From NCBI GenBank assembly GCA_963761035.1, contig CAVXFH010000002.1:248001-312000 (forward strand): DNA of 64,000 bases, given 5' to 3'. The stretch is from JARRQJ01 sp963761035. Its GTDB lineage: Bacteria > Pseudomonadota > Gammaproteobacteria > DRLM01. A model generated the notes under the pieces. It was not told where the DNA came from and did no database searches. It worked only from the letters and a program-made list of their open reading frames with translations. The position numbers and the translations under genes were made by a program. Shown here one piece after another: positions 10,811-20,314 of the stretch; positions within the stretch are counted from its first letter, which is position 1, and every line of letters begins with the position of its first letter.

Positions 10811-12553
10811 ATGGCAAAAAATACCGCGCGACTTATCGTCATGGCCGCCCTGTTCCTCAACGCCATCGCCGCTGACGCGGGACTCGCGGTGAATGTCGAG
10901 ATCGCGGGCGTCTCGGACGCGCTGCTACACAATGTCCGAGCCTACCTCAGTATCGAACAGCAAAAAAACGACCCCGATCTTAATGAAAATCAATTGCAGC
11001 GCCTGCATCACCGTGCCGGGGACGAGATCGCCAAGGCCTTGCAACCTTTCGGCTATTATCAACCGCGAATCACCAGCAACCTGCGCATTGTCGACGGTAA
11101 GTGGCTCGCCAGTTACAACATCGACCCGGGCCCCCCGGTTCATATCACCGCCGTGGACATCCGCGTGGAAGGCGACGGCGCCAATGACGCCGAGTTCCAG
11201 TCTCTGGTAGCGCAATTTCCGCTGCATCGCGGCGACATACTGAATCAACCCCTTTACGAAAAGGGCAAGCAAGACTTCCAACGTTTCGCTACCGAACACG
11301 GTTATTTCGATTTTAAGTGGGTAAAGAGTGAAATAGCCGTGGACTTGCAGGTAAACACGGCCAAAATCACGCTGCTCATCGACAGCGGGCCCCGCTATCG
11401 TTTCGGCGAAGTGCGCATCCATCAAGACGTATTACGCCCCGAGTTGCTGAAGCGATTTATCCCCTTTAAGGCCGGCGATACCTATAACACGGCCAAACTT
11501 CTCGAACTGCAAAGCGCCCTGACCGATAGCGATTATTTCAGCAATGTGGAGATCAACCCGCGCAGGGATCTTAGCAAAGACCGAGAGGTACCCATCGACG
11601 TCACCTTGTCGCCGCGCCCTCAACACCGTTACACCCTCGGGGCGGGTTATGGCACAGATACCGGGGCACGCGGAAAATTAGGATGGGACAATCGCCGCAT
11701 CAACGACCGCGGTCACCGTTTCGGTCTTGAATACAGCGTTTCGCAGATTCATGAAGGGCTCGCTGCCCGTTACATAATACCAATCCGCAATCCCCGAACC
11801 GATCAATTCGCCATCACCACCAGTTACAGTAATGACTATCCCAAGACCAGTAGCAGCGAAACCTTTCTCTTGGGCGGAAGCCGCAGCGTCGATCGCGGAA
11901 ACAATTGGCTGGAGACCCTCTATCTCAATTACCAGACCGAATCATTTTCGGTGGGCGGCGAAAGCGGAAACTCGGTGATGCTGATGCCGGGAATCACCTG
12001 GTCCAAGGTCAGTGCCGACAACCGCATCTATCCCCTGCGCGGACTGCGTCTGCTGCTCGACGTACACGGGGCTCATCCGGATCTACTCTCAAACGTGCAA
12101 TTCGTACAAGTGCGCGCTCAGGCGAAATTCATCCATAAATTCTTTGCCAAGGAGCGTATTATCCTGCGCGGCGATGTCGGCGCGACCCGTTTCGGCGCGA
12201 TCCGCTCCTTGCCCACCTCGGTACGGTTCTTCGCCGGTGGTGATCAAAGCGTACGCGGCTACGCTTACAACAGCCTCGGCCCGGTCAACGCCTCGGGACA
12301 AGTGTTGGGAGGCTCCCAATTGCTGGTGGGCAGCGCCGAATTGGAACACCGTTTCACTGACAAATGGAGTGTAGCTTTGTTCTATGATGCCGGAAACGCG
12401 ATGAACGATTGGCAGGAATCTCTCAAAAAGGGCGTGGGTTTCGGCATACATTGGCGTTCACCCGTCGGCCCGATCCGTTTCGATCTCGGCTTCGCGATCT
12501 CTGAACCCGGCGTCCCCAAACGCCTGCATATCACCGTGGGGCCAGACTTATGA
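10811..12553 (+). CDS. tamA: TamA, outer-membrane assembly module
   Basis: Omp85-family outer-membrane protein that works with TamB in inserting autotransporters and in lipid transport to the outer membrane. From MAKNTARL the protein has 580 residues, close to known TamA. A signal peptide ends at AADA, followed by three POTRA domains (about residues 25-260) and a C-terminal barrel with the Omp85 motif VRGY (GGDQSVRGYAYNSLG). The upstream ATG at 10730 would add 27 residues before the signal peptide and has no ribosome site; at 10811 GGTGG is correctly spaced. The last four bases overlap tamB. Confidence 0.93.
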   Translation: MAKNTARLIVMAALFLNAIAADAGLAVNVEIAGVSDALLHNVRAYLSIEQQKNDPDLNENQLQRLHHRAGDEIAKALQPFGYYQPRITSNLRIVDGKWLASYNIDPGPPVHITAVDIRVEGDGANDAEFQSLVAQFPLHRGDILNQPLYEKGKQDFQRFATEHGYFDFKWVKSEIAVDLQVNTAKITLLIDSGPRYRFGEVRIHQDVLRPELLKRFIPFKAGDTYNTAKLLELQSALTDSDYFSNVEINPRRDLSKDREVPIDVTLSPRPQHRYTLGAGYGTDTGARGKLGWDNRRINDRGHRFGLEYSVSQIHEGLAARYIIPIRNPRTDQFAITTSYSNDYPKTSSSETFLLGGSRSVDRGNNWLETLYLNYQTESFSVGGESGNSVMLMPGITWSKVSADNRIYPLRGLRLLLDVHGAHPDLLSNVQFVQVRAQAKFIHKFFAKERIILRGDVGATRFGAIRSLPTSVRFFAGGDQSVRGYAYNSLGPVNASGQVLGGSQLLVGSAELEHRFTDKWSVALFYDAGNAMNDWQESLKKGVGFGIHWRSPVGPIRFDLGFAISEPGVPKRLHITVGPDL

Positions 12554-15500
12554 ATGTGATTGGCCGCTTCTTTGCCGTGCTCCTTACTCTACTGGCCGCG
12601 TTGTTGGTGTTCGCTGTTTATTTGCTTCATTCCCCGCATGGTTTGGAATGGGGTTATCGCTTTGCGACGATCTTGGTTCCCGGCGAGCTGACTATCGATC
12701 ACCTCGAAGGACAATTGCGCGGTCCGCTTAGGTTACGCGGCGTGCATTATCGCAACGACAACCTCGACCTGCGGCTGACGCAACTCGACCTGCGATGGCA
12801 ACCCGGCGCCCTGGTGGAAGGCAGATTGCAAATCGATACCGTGGTTGTCACCGGGCTGCATATCGTCACTGAACCCTCTACAGCCAAAACAAACTCGTTG
12901 CCCGATATTCATTTGCCTATCGAGGTGAAGATTGAACAAGCCGCGGTCCACGACTTGAGCGTCGCTGCACGCGGTAAAGGCGCTCCCTTTACTCTAACCG
13001 ACGCGACCTTAAGCCAGGCCGAATTCAAACGACACCGGCTTCAACTGCAACGCCTCGCCGTATCCGGGCCGCATTACCAGTTGACTGCGAAGGGTAATGT
13101 CACGCCGAGGCGCGCCTACCCCTTGGACCTCGATATACAGTGGTCGGCGGACGGCGGCAAATATGGCATCTTAGCCGGGCAGGCTCATTTAAGCGGTGAT
13201 CTGCAACAACTTAAGATACATCACCAATTGTCTTCGCCCGTTCGTGCCGAACTCAACGGTACGGTCGCCGATGTCTTGACCGATCTGAGATGGCAAGCCG
13301 AACTGCGCGTGCCGGAGATCAAACTGCAGACGCTGCGCGCCCAATGGCCGGCCTTGACATTGGGTGGAACGGTACACGGCAACGGCACGATGCAACGCCT
13401 CCAAGTGGAAGGCGAATTGCATAGCCACTATCGCGCACTGGACGCCGATCACCGCTTCGCCCTGGCCTATGAAAAGGATACCCTGCAGTTAAGCCGATTT
13501 GATACCACTTTGGCGAAAACCAGTGCACGGATAGCTCTGCGTGGCACCATCGCCGACCTCGCGAAGCTACCGCGGGTTGACATTGATGGCACTTGGCAAA
13601 ATTTAAGTTGGCCGTTGCAAGAACCGTTTGCGATTCGCAGTACCAAGGGGCACTTCAGCCTTGCGGGTACGTTCGATCACTATCACATACAGGCAGATGG
13701 CGACCTGGCCGGGCACCAGATACCTGCTAGCACCTGGTCGCTGAACGCCGACGGTACGCCGCAAAATCTGACCGTCACCAAGATTGAAGGAAAGTTCCTC
13801 GATGGCACGATGATGGGTAACGGCAAACTCGTTCTTCAGCCGCAGCTGGCTTGGGAGGCCACTATTCATGGTAATGATCTCGATCCCGGCGTGCAATGGC
13901 CCGCTTGGCCGGGCCGGCTCGCCTTCTCCGCGCATAGTAGCGGTAACATCAAAGATGGTATCACTCACGCACAAATTGGGATTTCCAATGTGCGAGGCGA
14001 CCTGAAGAATTTCCCCATCGACGGTGACGGCGCTATACATATAGACGGCGATCGCTTTGTCCTTTCCGAAATACGCATCGATTCCGGAGGTAACCGCTTT
14101 ACCGCCTCCGGCAGCTTACAGGACACCTGGCTTGGACAATGGCAAATCACCGCCACCGATCTTGCCCAATTATTACCCGGTAGCGCCGGCCGCCTGCAAG
14201 GCAGCGGCGGCATCAGCGGGCCGCGCGACAGTCCTATTTTAACCGCATCGTTGATCGGACAAAAACTCAATTTCGCCGACAAGCACCTCGGCGAAATCGA
14301 TTTAGTCATGGCCATGGACACGCGAGGCCGCTTGCCTTCCATAATTCAAATCGAGGCTTATGATGCCGCCTTCGGCAATATGCGCATGGAAAGAATTCGT
14401 TTATATGGCGACGGCAACGCACAACACCACCGGCTGCGGCTATTCGCATCCGCGGCGCCTGGTAAAGCGGCGATTACGATCAACGGCAGTTATCAGAAAC
14501 AGCAATGGGCCGGCTCCATCGATAAAATCGATATCGAGTCGCCTGTTGCTGGCCGCTGGCAATTGGCCGAACCGGCTAAGGCCATTCTCGATCAATTCAC
14601 CGCGCATCTCGATACACTATGCCTGCAACAAGCAAAAGCGCGTTTCTGCACTGAAATGCAATGGGCGACACAGAGCGGCTGGAATACGCAAGCGTCGTTA
14701 CGCGGCTTGCCGCTCAATTTTATTAAAGACTGGATGCCGAGCGGCACTGCACTGGCGGGAAGTCTCGATGCGGACATCCAGGCCGACAATGCCGCCGGTC
14801 TCATTAAAGGCAAAGTGGATGCCCGCCTCAACGCAGGCGTGGCACATCCAGCCATACCCGGTAATGGAGAAACCAGCTCGTCAATTATTTATCATCGAGC
14901 GCATCTCACCATGATCTTGGATGATCAAAACCTCGCTACCCAGTTGCAAGCAGGGCTTGCGGACGGTGGTTCCATCCAGGGTAATCTCACCATCAAGCGC
15001 AATGCACTGCCTGCGCCGCTGGGCATGGGACAAAGCGATCTCGATAAGTCACTCGCCGGCCAGCTTCACGGCGATATCAAAGAACTGAGCCTGCTGCCGG
15101 CACTCATCCCCGGTATGGAACATACACAAGGCCATCTCTCCGCTTTGCTTACTACCGCGGGCTCCTTAGATAAGCCACAAATAATCGGCGAATTACGCTT
15201 GGAGAACGGCAGCGCCACCATCCCCGACTTGGGCATCAACCTGGAGGAGATCACCTTGGTGGCTCACGGTGATGAACAGGACCATCTCCGCCTTGATCTC
15301 CAACTGCGCTCCAAAGGCGGCACCCTGCGTCTGGGAGGGGACCTGCGCTTCGATAAGGCTAGCGGTCTCAACATTCAAGCCCAACTTACAGGTGATAAGG
15401 CCGAGATTGTCAATATGCCGGAATACCATATTCTGGCCTCGCCCAATATCCATCTCAGCGTGCAAGGGCACCGCATCGATCTCGACGGCGAACTTTTTAT

Positions 15501-16332
15501 TCCAGAGGCCAATCTCCGTCCTCGAGATGTGAGCAACGCGGTGTCGGCATCCGACGATGTCGTAATCCTCGGCGCGGAGGGGCCGCCTTCCCCCGAGACC
15601 CCCTGGCTGATCTACAGCCAGTTACGGGTACGCCTCGGAGATTTCGTCAAATTCAGCGGTTTCGGCCTACAGGGCCTGCTGCGGGGAGATATCACTTTGG
15701 TCGATGCGCCACAACGGCCCACCGTCGCCCGCGGTGAATTGAGTATTATCAACGGCAGGTATCATGCTTACGGCCAAAAACTCGAAATCGATCGCGGGCG
15801 CCTGCTCTTCATCGGCGGTCCGGTGGACAATCCCGGTCTCGATATCCGCGCCGTTAGGAAAATTCAAGATACCGCCACCACTACCGGTATCACCGCTGGC
15901 ATTCTGGTGCGCGGCACGATCAAGTCGCCGCAAGTACAATTATTTTCCGATCCGACCATGGCGGATACCGACGCTCTCTCCTATCTGTTGACCGGACGAC
16001 CCATTAACCAGGCTACATCCAGCCAAGGTCAGCAACTCTACGGCGCCGCCTTGTCGTTAGGTCTGGCGAGCGGCGGGCTGCTCGCCAATCAAATCGGCCA
16101 ACATTTCGGCATCGATGAATTGACCGTCGAGTCGGGCGGCAATTTCGGCGGCGGCGCCCTGGTCATCCGCCATTATCTCTCCCCCAAACTATATATCAGT
16201 TATGGCGTGGGCCTAGTGGACCGCGCCAATATCTTCCTCATGCGGTATCAAATCAGCCGTCACTGGTTCTTGGAGGCGGGAAGCGGCGTGCAAAGTAGCG
16301 CGGATATCGTGTATACATTGGAGAGAAAGTAA
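12550..16332 (+). CDS. tamB: TamB, translocation and assembly module, AsmA-like repeat protein
   Basis: Large inner-membrane-anchored periplasmic protein that spans to TamA. 1260 residues with one N-terminal membrane segment (FFAVLLTLLAALLVFAVYLL), long repetitive beta-rich middle, and the C-terminal DUF490 domain (about residues 1000-1260), including GRYHAYGQKLEIDRGRL and the LTGRPINQATSSQGQ segment. Starts within the tamA stop (ATGA overlap), showing translational coupling. Confidence 0.94.
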   Translation: MNVIGRFFAVLLTLLAALLVFAVYLLHSPHGLEWGYRFATILVPGELTIDHLEGQLRGPLRLRGVHYRNDNLDLRLTQLDLRWQPGALVEGRLQIDTVVVTGLHIVTEPSTAKTNSLPDIHLPIEVKIEQAAVHDLSVAARGKGAPFTLTDATLSQAEFKRHRLQLQRLAVSGPHYQLTAKGNVTPRRAYPLDLDIQWSADGGKYGILAGQAHLSGDLQQLKIHHQLSSPVRAELNGTVADVLTDLRWQAELRVPEIKLQTLRAQWPALTLGGTVHGNGTMQRLQVEGELHSHYRALDADHRFALAYEKDTLQLSRFDTTLAKTSARIALRGTIADLAKLPRVDIDGTWQNLSWPLQEPFAIRSTKGHFSLAGTFDHYHIQADGDLAGHQIPASTWSLNADGTPQNLTVTKIEGKFLDGTMMGNGKLVLQPQLAWEATIHGNDLDPGVQWPAWPGRLAFSAHSSGNIKDGITHAQIGISNVRGDLKNFPIDGDGAIHIDGDRFVLSEIRIDSGGNRFTASGSLQDTWLGQWQITATDLAQLLPGSAGRLQGSGGISGPRDSPILTASLIGQKLNFADKHLGEIDLVMAMDTRGRLPSIIQIEAYDAAFGNMRMERIRLYGDGNAQHHRLRLFASAAPGKAAITINGSYQKQQWAGSIDKIDIESPVAGRWQLAEPAKAILDQFTAHLDTLCLQQAKARFCTEMQWATQSGWNTQASLRGLPLNFIKDWMPSGTALAGSLDADIQADNAAGLIKGKVDARLNAGVAHPAIPGNGETSSSIIYHRAHLTMILDDQNLATQLQAGLADGGSIQGNLTIKRNALPAPLGMGQSDLDKSLAGQLHGDIKELSLLPALIPGMEHTQGHLSALLTTAGSLDKPQIIGELRLENGSATIPDLGINLEEITLVAHGDEQDHLRLDLQLRSKGGTLRLGGDLRFDKASGLNIQAQLTGDKAEIVNMPEYHILASPNIHLSVQGHRIDLDGELFIPEANLRPRDVSNAVSASDDVVILGAEGPPSPETPWLIYSQLRVRLGDFVKFSGFGLQGLLRGDITLVDAPQRPTVARGELSIINGRYHAYGQKLEIDRGRLLFIGGPVDNPGLDIRAVRKIQDTATTTGITAGILVRGTIKSPQVQLFSDPTMADTDALSYLLTGRPINQATSSQGQQLYGAALSLGLASGGLLANQIGQHFGIDELTVESGGNFGGGALVIRHYLSPKLYISYGVGLVDRANIFLMRYQISRHWFLEAGSGVQSSADIVYTLERK

Positions 16333-16418
16333 AAATCTTTATTTCCAGGCGCCGGCCAACTGGAACGCATGCGCTGAAAATGGGTATTATGGGCAGCCAG
16401 ATAACAAGGGGAGCACCG

Positions 16419-17711
16419 ATGCAAAATGCACACGTTTCATCCCAATCCATCGACACATGGTCCTTCGCCTGCCATCTCACGGCGGGAGAGCAAGGACGAC
16501 TGGTATTGGTTCAGCATAGCCGAGGCAACACCCGTGTTATTCCCGTGGAAAGCGCCCCGGCCAGCGGCTTGGACGAACCGCGCCGGCCGGTATTGATCGG
16601 CATGCAGAACGATCAGACCGTGCTGGTGATGGACCCCGTGAATAAGCAGGTGCAGCGTCTTACCCGCTTGCCGATTGATACCCGCCCCGACTATGCCTAT
16701 CTCGATAGCGACGGCGGCACATATTGGTTGGTGAGCGACGGCGACAAGGACAGCGGCGCCGACGCGCTGACTTGCGGCGGCTCCGGTTCGCCGGTGACCG
16801 CAATCAAAACTAGTCCCGTACACGGCGCGGAGATCATCAAGACGCTGTGCGTCGGCCGCGGCCATCATGTCACGGTTTTCACCGCACCGACCGCACAGGC
16901 ACCGCAGGTACCGCGCCGCGCTTTTTCCAGCAATCTCAACGACGGCACTATCTCGGTGATCGGCAACGACCCCAAGGATACGGCCACGTATTTGAAAATT
17001 CTTTCTACAATCAATCTCTGCGATGCGCGTCATGAGGATGGTAAGCGGGAAACCGTCCCCAACAACGCCTTTCCCCACGGTATGGCCTATTCGCCGCTCA
17101 CCGGCAAGGTCTACAACATGAACAACGGTTACGGCACGGTAGTCGTGATTGATCCGGTTAAGAACACCATCGAAGCCAGCGTCGCCATGAAGACCAGCAG
17201 CAACCTGCTACTCGATCCCGCCGGCCGTTTCCTGGTCGGCAAGGGCGTAGACCGCAAGAGCAATCCCGAGCATGTGATCGGCCGGTTATCAGTGATGGAC
17301 GGGGTGAGCAACACTCTGGTCAAAGTCATCGATCTGCCGGACGTGTATCCCAGCGTCTACCGCTTCAGCGCAGACGGGAAAAAACTGTACGTGACCACCG
17401 CCGCCACCGGCAAAGGCAGACAAAAAGAGAATCTGAAAATGAATACCTTGCTGGTATTCGACAGCTCGGCCTTACCCGAGTTGCGCCTAATCAATGAAGT
17501 GCAAGTGGGGCTCGCCGATTGCAGCCGCCGCCCCATCGCCTTCATCGCCGGAGGCGGAACCGGATGGACCTTCGTGCCCAATCCCACCGATGGTACGCTG
17601 TCGATCCTGGACGGCGCTACGGATACCGTGAAAGAGACCATAAACTTGGGCGCCGCCAACCTGACTGAGGTCAACTTCTCCTTCTGGAAGGGTCTTAGTT
17701 ACGGCGCGTAG
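16419..17711 (+). CDS. YncE-like beta-propeller protein, paralogue of 31554-32783
   Basis: 431-residue protein of repeated beta-strand units typical of seven-bladed YVTN/YncE propellers (for example DGTISVIGND, GKVYNMNNGYGTVVVIDP, GKKLYVTTAA). No signal peptide is visible, so it is probably cytosolic; function unknown. The ATG at 16419 follows AAGGGGAG; an upstream ATG at 16380 has no site. A clear paralogue lies 14 kb away and shares the segments LCVGRGHH, SNLxDGTISVIGND and IPNNAFPHGxAYSPxTGKVYN (P-N in the two copies). The N-terminal GDKDSGADAL block is also shared, so the two are full-length relatives. Confidence 0.8.
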   Translation: MQNAHVSSQSIDTWSFACHLTAGEQGRLVLVQHSRGNTRVIPVESAPASGLDEPRRPVLIGMQNDQTVLVMDPVNKQVQRLTRLPIDTRPDYAYLDSDGGTYWLVSDGDKDSGADALTCGGSGSPVTAIKTSPVHGAEIIKTLCVGRGHHVTVFTAPTAQAPQVPRRAFSSNLNDGTISVIGNDPKDTATYLKILSTINLCDARHEDGKRETVPNNAFPHGMAYSPLTGKVYNMNNGYGTVVVIDPVKNTIEASVAMKTSSNLLLDPAGRFLVGKGVDRKSNPEHVIGRLSVMDGVSNTLVKVIDLPDVYPSVYRFSADGKKLYVTTAATGKGRQKENLKMNTLLVFDSSALPELRLINEVQVGLADCSRRPIAFIAGGGTGWTFVPNPTDGTLSILDGATDTVKETINLGAANLTEVNFSFWKGLSYGA

Positions 17712-17734
17712 GATTTCCATGCGGACAAGCTTGT

Positions 17735-18301
17735 CTACTCCACGTAGTGGTGCTTTCCCATTATCTTCACCGTACTCGCCTGCGGACCGCGATCGCCTTG
17801 CTCCTCGGCAAACGACACCTCCGTGCCGATCTCCAGTTTTTCGAAGGCCCCGTTGAGAATGCTGTTACGGTTAAAATAGATCTCGCGATTATCCGGCGTC
17901 TCGATACTGCCGTACCCTTCCTCGATAAATAATCGCGATATATGTCCATGCGGAGGCATGGCATGGGTCTTGACCTCCCGCCGCCGTTGCCGCGCATAAT
18001 TTTCCAGTTGGCGGCGGGCGGCGTCGAAGGCGTCGCGTATCGCAACATAGACATCGGTATGAGAGTGATGCTCGTGCGCTTCGCGACTCACCACGAGTTC
18101 ATTACCGGGAACAGTGAGATCGACACGCACATGATAGAGATTGCCAACTTGATGATGCCGATGCCGGGCCTCTACCATCACTCGACAGCTCATAATCTGA
18201 GCGCTTATCTGATCCAACTTCCCGGCCCTGTCTTCGATATTTGTCTTCATAGCCTCGGAACCTTCCATATTTCGGAAGGTGATCTGTAGCGGCAGTTTCA
18301 T
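17735..18301 (-). CDS. HPF/RaiA-like ribosome-associated domain fused to a cold-shock domain
   Basis: 188 residues from MKLPLQITFRN. The N-terminal half (about 1-115) matches the HPF/RaiA fold that binds the ribosomal decoding centre in stationary phase (ITFRNME, MEARHRHHQVGNLYHVRVDL, DVYVAIRDAFDAARRQL). The C-terminal half (about 120-185) is a cold-shock OB domain with the pattern GHISRLFIEEGYGSIET then IYFNRNSI, where IYFNRN stands at the RNP2 (VFVH) position. The first in-frame ATG at 18325 lacks a ribosome site; GGGGGTG precedes 18301. Likely a ribosome hibernation or RNA-binding stress protein. Divergent from dodecin. Confidence 0.85.
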   Translation of the reverse strand: MKLPLQITFRNMEGSEAMKTNIEDRAGKLDQISAQIMSCRVMVEARHRHHQVGNLYHVRVDLTVPGNELVVSREAHEHHSHTDVYVAIRDAFDAARRQLENYARQRRREVKTHAMPPHGHISRLFIEEGYGSIETPDNREIYFNRNSILNGAFEKLEIGTEVSFAEEQGDRGPQASTVKIMGKHHYVE

Positions 18302-18528
18302 AAACACCCCCATTTCCCGGAACATTGTTAATCATAAACTATTTACCGTTTTTCCGGTTTTCTACCAAAACCCCCGGCCGAATCCCGATTAACTCCCAAT
18401 CCGGATATTATCCTTAATCGCACCGGTCAATCATGAATTGTATGCCCGGCGACAAGACGTTACTCTATACTTGGAACGGAGGCGCGACAGCCCGACAAAA
18501 TTGTCTTGTGATCCTAGGGAGACCACCA

Positions 18529-18735
18529 ATGACCGATAAAGTTTACAAACTGCTTGAGATAGTGGGTACCTCCACCAAGAGCTACGACGATGCGGTTCAA
18601 AATGCCATCGGCCGCGCCGCGCAAACCATACGCAATATGGATTGGTTCGAAGTGACAGAGAATCGCGGCAATATCAAAGATGGCAAGATTGCGTCTTACC
18701 AGGTGACGCTGAAAATCGGGTTTAAGCTGGAATAG
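18529..18735 (+). CDS. Dodecin-family flavin-binding protein
   Basis: 68 residues matching the dodecin fold, a dodecameric cytosolic sphere that stores or buffers riboflavin/FMN. Visible signature: VYKLLEIVGTSTKSYDDAVQNAI, then RTIRNMDW-like AAQTIRNMDWFEV with the tryptophan that stacks on flavin, and VTLKIGFKL at the end. The ATG at 18529 has AGGGAGA upstream; a longer frame beginning at 18433 lacks support. Confidence 0.92.
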   Translation: MTDKVYKLLEIVGTSTKSYDDAVQNAIGRAAQTIRNMDWFEVTENRGNIKDGKIASYQVTLKIGFKLE

Positions 18736-18753
18736 CGCCTCCGCATACCCAAG

Positions 18754-19062
18754 TCATCCGAAGTGGCAAAGATAATCCACTAATTCCGTCACTTCGATTT
18801 CAAAATGGGAGTTTCCGGGGATATGAAAAGTTTCGCCCGCCGCGTACTCACGCCATTCGGACTCATCCCCGATCCGCACCCTGCAACGTCCTTGGGTCAC
18901 ATCGATGATCTCCTGAGCTTCGGTGCTGAACCGATAGACGCCGGGCAGCATAATCCCCAGGGTCTTCATCTCGCCGTCCGAAGTAATGACGGAACGGCTG
19001 GTTACCTGGCCGCCGTGATAGACATTGGCCCGCTTCTTCACTACCGCATTTCTGAATTCCAT
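18754..19062 (-). CDS. ppnP: Pyrimidine/purine nucleoside phosphorylase PpnP
   Basis: Small cupin-type phosphorylase (DUF1255, formerly YaiE) that phosphorolyses several nucleosides to base and ribose-1-phosphate. 102 residues with the family opening FRNAVVKKRANVYHGGQVTSR and the segment GVYRFSTEAQEIIDVTQG, then GETFHIPGNSHFEI. Convergent with dodecin, leaving 18 bases between the stops. Confidence 0.93.
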   Translation of the reverse strand: MEFRNAVVKKRANVYHGGQVTSRSVITSDGEMKTLGIMLPGVYRFSTEAQEIIDVTQGRCRVRIGDESEWREYAAGETFHIPGNSHFEIEVTELVDYLCHFG

Positions 19063-19401
19063 TACCCGGCCCCTTCATCAATACGTTGAACCCGGCCATT
19101 GACGCTTGAATGATCCTGAGGGAGAATTTTGCGACCGCCCCAGTAACGCAGCATACCTAGTATTGGCCGCGACGACCACTCGGCCCATCCGCTTAGCAAA
19201 CTGGGTTTTTTGGAATATACCGCCGCGAGATAACGCTACAATCGAGGCCGGTTTTCCGCTTGGGAAAAGCCTAAAAAATGATTACACTTAGCCCAAAGAA
19301 GTCGAAACATATACCTATTTAATATAGGTGTATTTAGGTAGAGAACGCCAAGGGCCTTCTAGGCTAAGCAAGTTAGATACTCAACGGGAGCATCGAACAT
19401 C
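19063..19401. other. Intergenic region upstream of a small membrane-protein gene
   Basis: 339 bases with no convincing protein gene; a 61-codon plus-strand frame at 19106-19291 has no ribosome site. Near the right end ACCTAT (19313-19318) and ATAGGT (19324-19329) form a 6-base inverted repeat in AT-rich DNA, about 75 bases before the small gene at 19402; it may be an operator or promoter element. Confidence 0.35.
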
Positions 19402-19539
19402 ATGAGTCATTATCATCAGAGAGAAGTTAAGGATTTATACCGCCCCAAAGATATCATCTTCGTGGTAATTGGCCTCATCTGCACTATCACCGCCGCCTTA
19501 ATGCTATCCCGAGCCTTCACCGGCTGGGCGGGCATTTAA
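19402..19539 (+). CDS. Small single-pass membrane protein, unknown
   Basis: 45 residues, not recognised. A polar, His/Arg/Lys-rich start (MSHYHQREVKDLYRPKD) is followed by one hydrophobic segment (IIFVVIGLICTITAALML) and a short tail RAFTGWAGI, suggesting one inner-membrane helix. GGGAG lies 13 bases upstream, rather far. A strong hairpin follows the stop by 12 bases, giving it the outline of an independent transcript. Resembles in outline the 33-residue protein at 42920. Confidence 0.55.
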   Translation: MSHYHQREVKDLYRPKDIIFVVIGLICTITAALMLSRAFTGWAGI

Positions 19540-19551
19540 TTCCCAGTAGAA

Positions 19552-19582
19552 CCCCGGCGGATTTATCACGCCTCCGCCGGGG
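19552..19582. terminator. Strong hairpin between convergent genes
   Basis: Perfect 10-base stem CCCCGGCGGA (19552-19561) with TCCGCCGGGG (19573-19582), 11-base loop, between the small gene at 19402 and the end of trxC. No long T run on either strand, so it may act as a bidirectional or transcript-protecting hairpin. Confidence 0.6.
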
Positions 19583-19638
19583 AAGTACTTCTCTTCATTC
19601 AGGGTGCATTCAGCCGCGGTACATCTCACTGCTGCCGC

Positions 19639-20076
19639 CTACAAATAGCCGCGTACCCAGCTCAATAACGGCGTTAACTGCATAGCTCCGGCCTGGCGGG
19701 CAATCTCTTGACCCTTCTTCACAATTACCAGGGTCGGGATACTACGAATGGCAAAATCCGCCGCAATGGCTTGTTCCAACTCCGTATTGACCTTGGCAAG
19801 GCGGACAGCGGGCTCCAACTGTTGCGCCGCCTGTGCAAATACCGGCGCCATCATACGGCAGGGACCGCACCAAGGCGCCCAGAAATCCACGACCAACGGG
19901 ATATCATCAGTGTGCCGCACATGCCGCTGAAAGTTACTGCTCGTTAACTCCAGCGGCTGCCCGGTGAACAAGGCCTGTTTACAGCGCCCGCATTTCGCGG
20001 CTTGCTGTATCTTGGCCGCGGGCAGCCGGTTTATTACATCACAGTGGGGACAAACGATCTGAGTGCTGTCAGCCAT
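19639..20076 (-). CDS. trxC: Thioredoxin 2
   Basis: Zinc-binding cytosolic thioredoxin, active in oxidative stress. 145 residues. Two CxxC pairs in the N-terminal extension (CPHC and CGRC) mark TrxC rather than TrxA, and the active site is WCGPC. cis-Pro is in SIPTLV. The ATG at 20076 has AGGGA; an in-frame extension to 20124 is less likely. Confidence 0.94.
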   Translation of the reverse strand: MADSTQIVCPHCDVINRLPAAKIQQAAKCGRCKQALFTGQPLELTSSNFQRHVRHTDDIPLVVDFWAPWCGPCRMMAPVFAQAAQQLEPAVRLAKVNTELEQAIAADFAIRSIPTLVIVKKGQEIARQAGAMQLTPLLSWVRGYL

Positions 20077-20314
20077 AGTTTCCCTGCCTATTGAGCAATT
20101 ATTACTAGAGATTGGGATCGGCACTCAAATTACAAGGCCGGCGCGGAGACGGCGAGCGCCAGCAATGGCGGATAAGGCTACCGGCAGCGCGTCGAAAATC
20201 AACAGAGGCAGCGCTATGATTACACCTATCGCGGCGGGAAAGGCCTTCATATCGATGTGCATTATTTCAAGATACGCCTAAACCCTATTCAGGCCTTCGG
20301 TCAGGAGCATGCCG

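Noticed and set aside
19106..19291. 61-codon frame upstream of the small membrane protein gene
   Set aside because: No ribosome site, no conserved-looking features.
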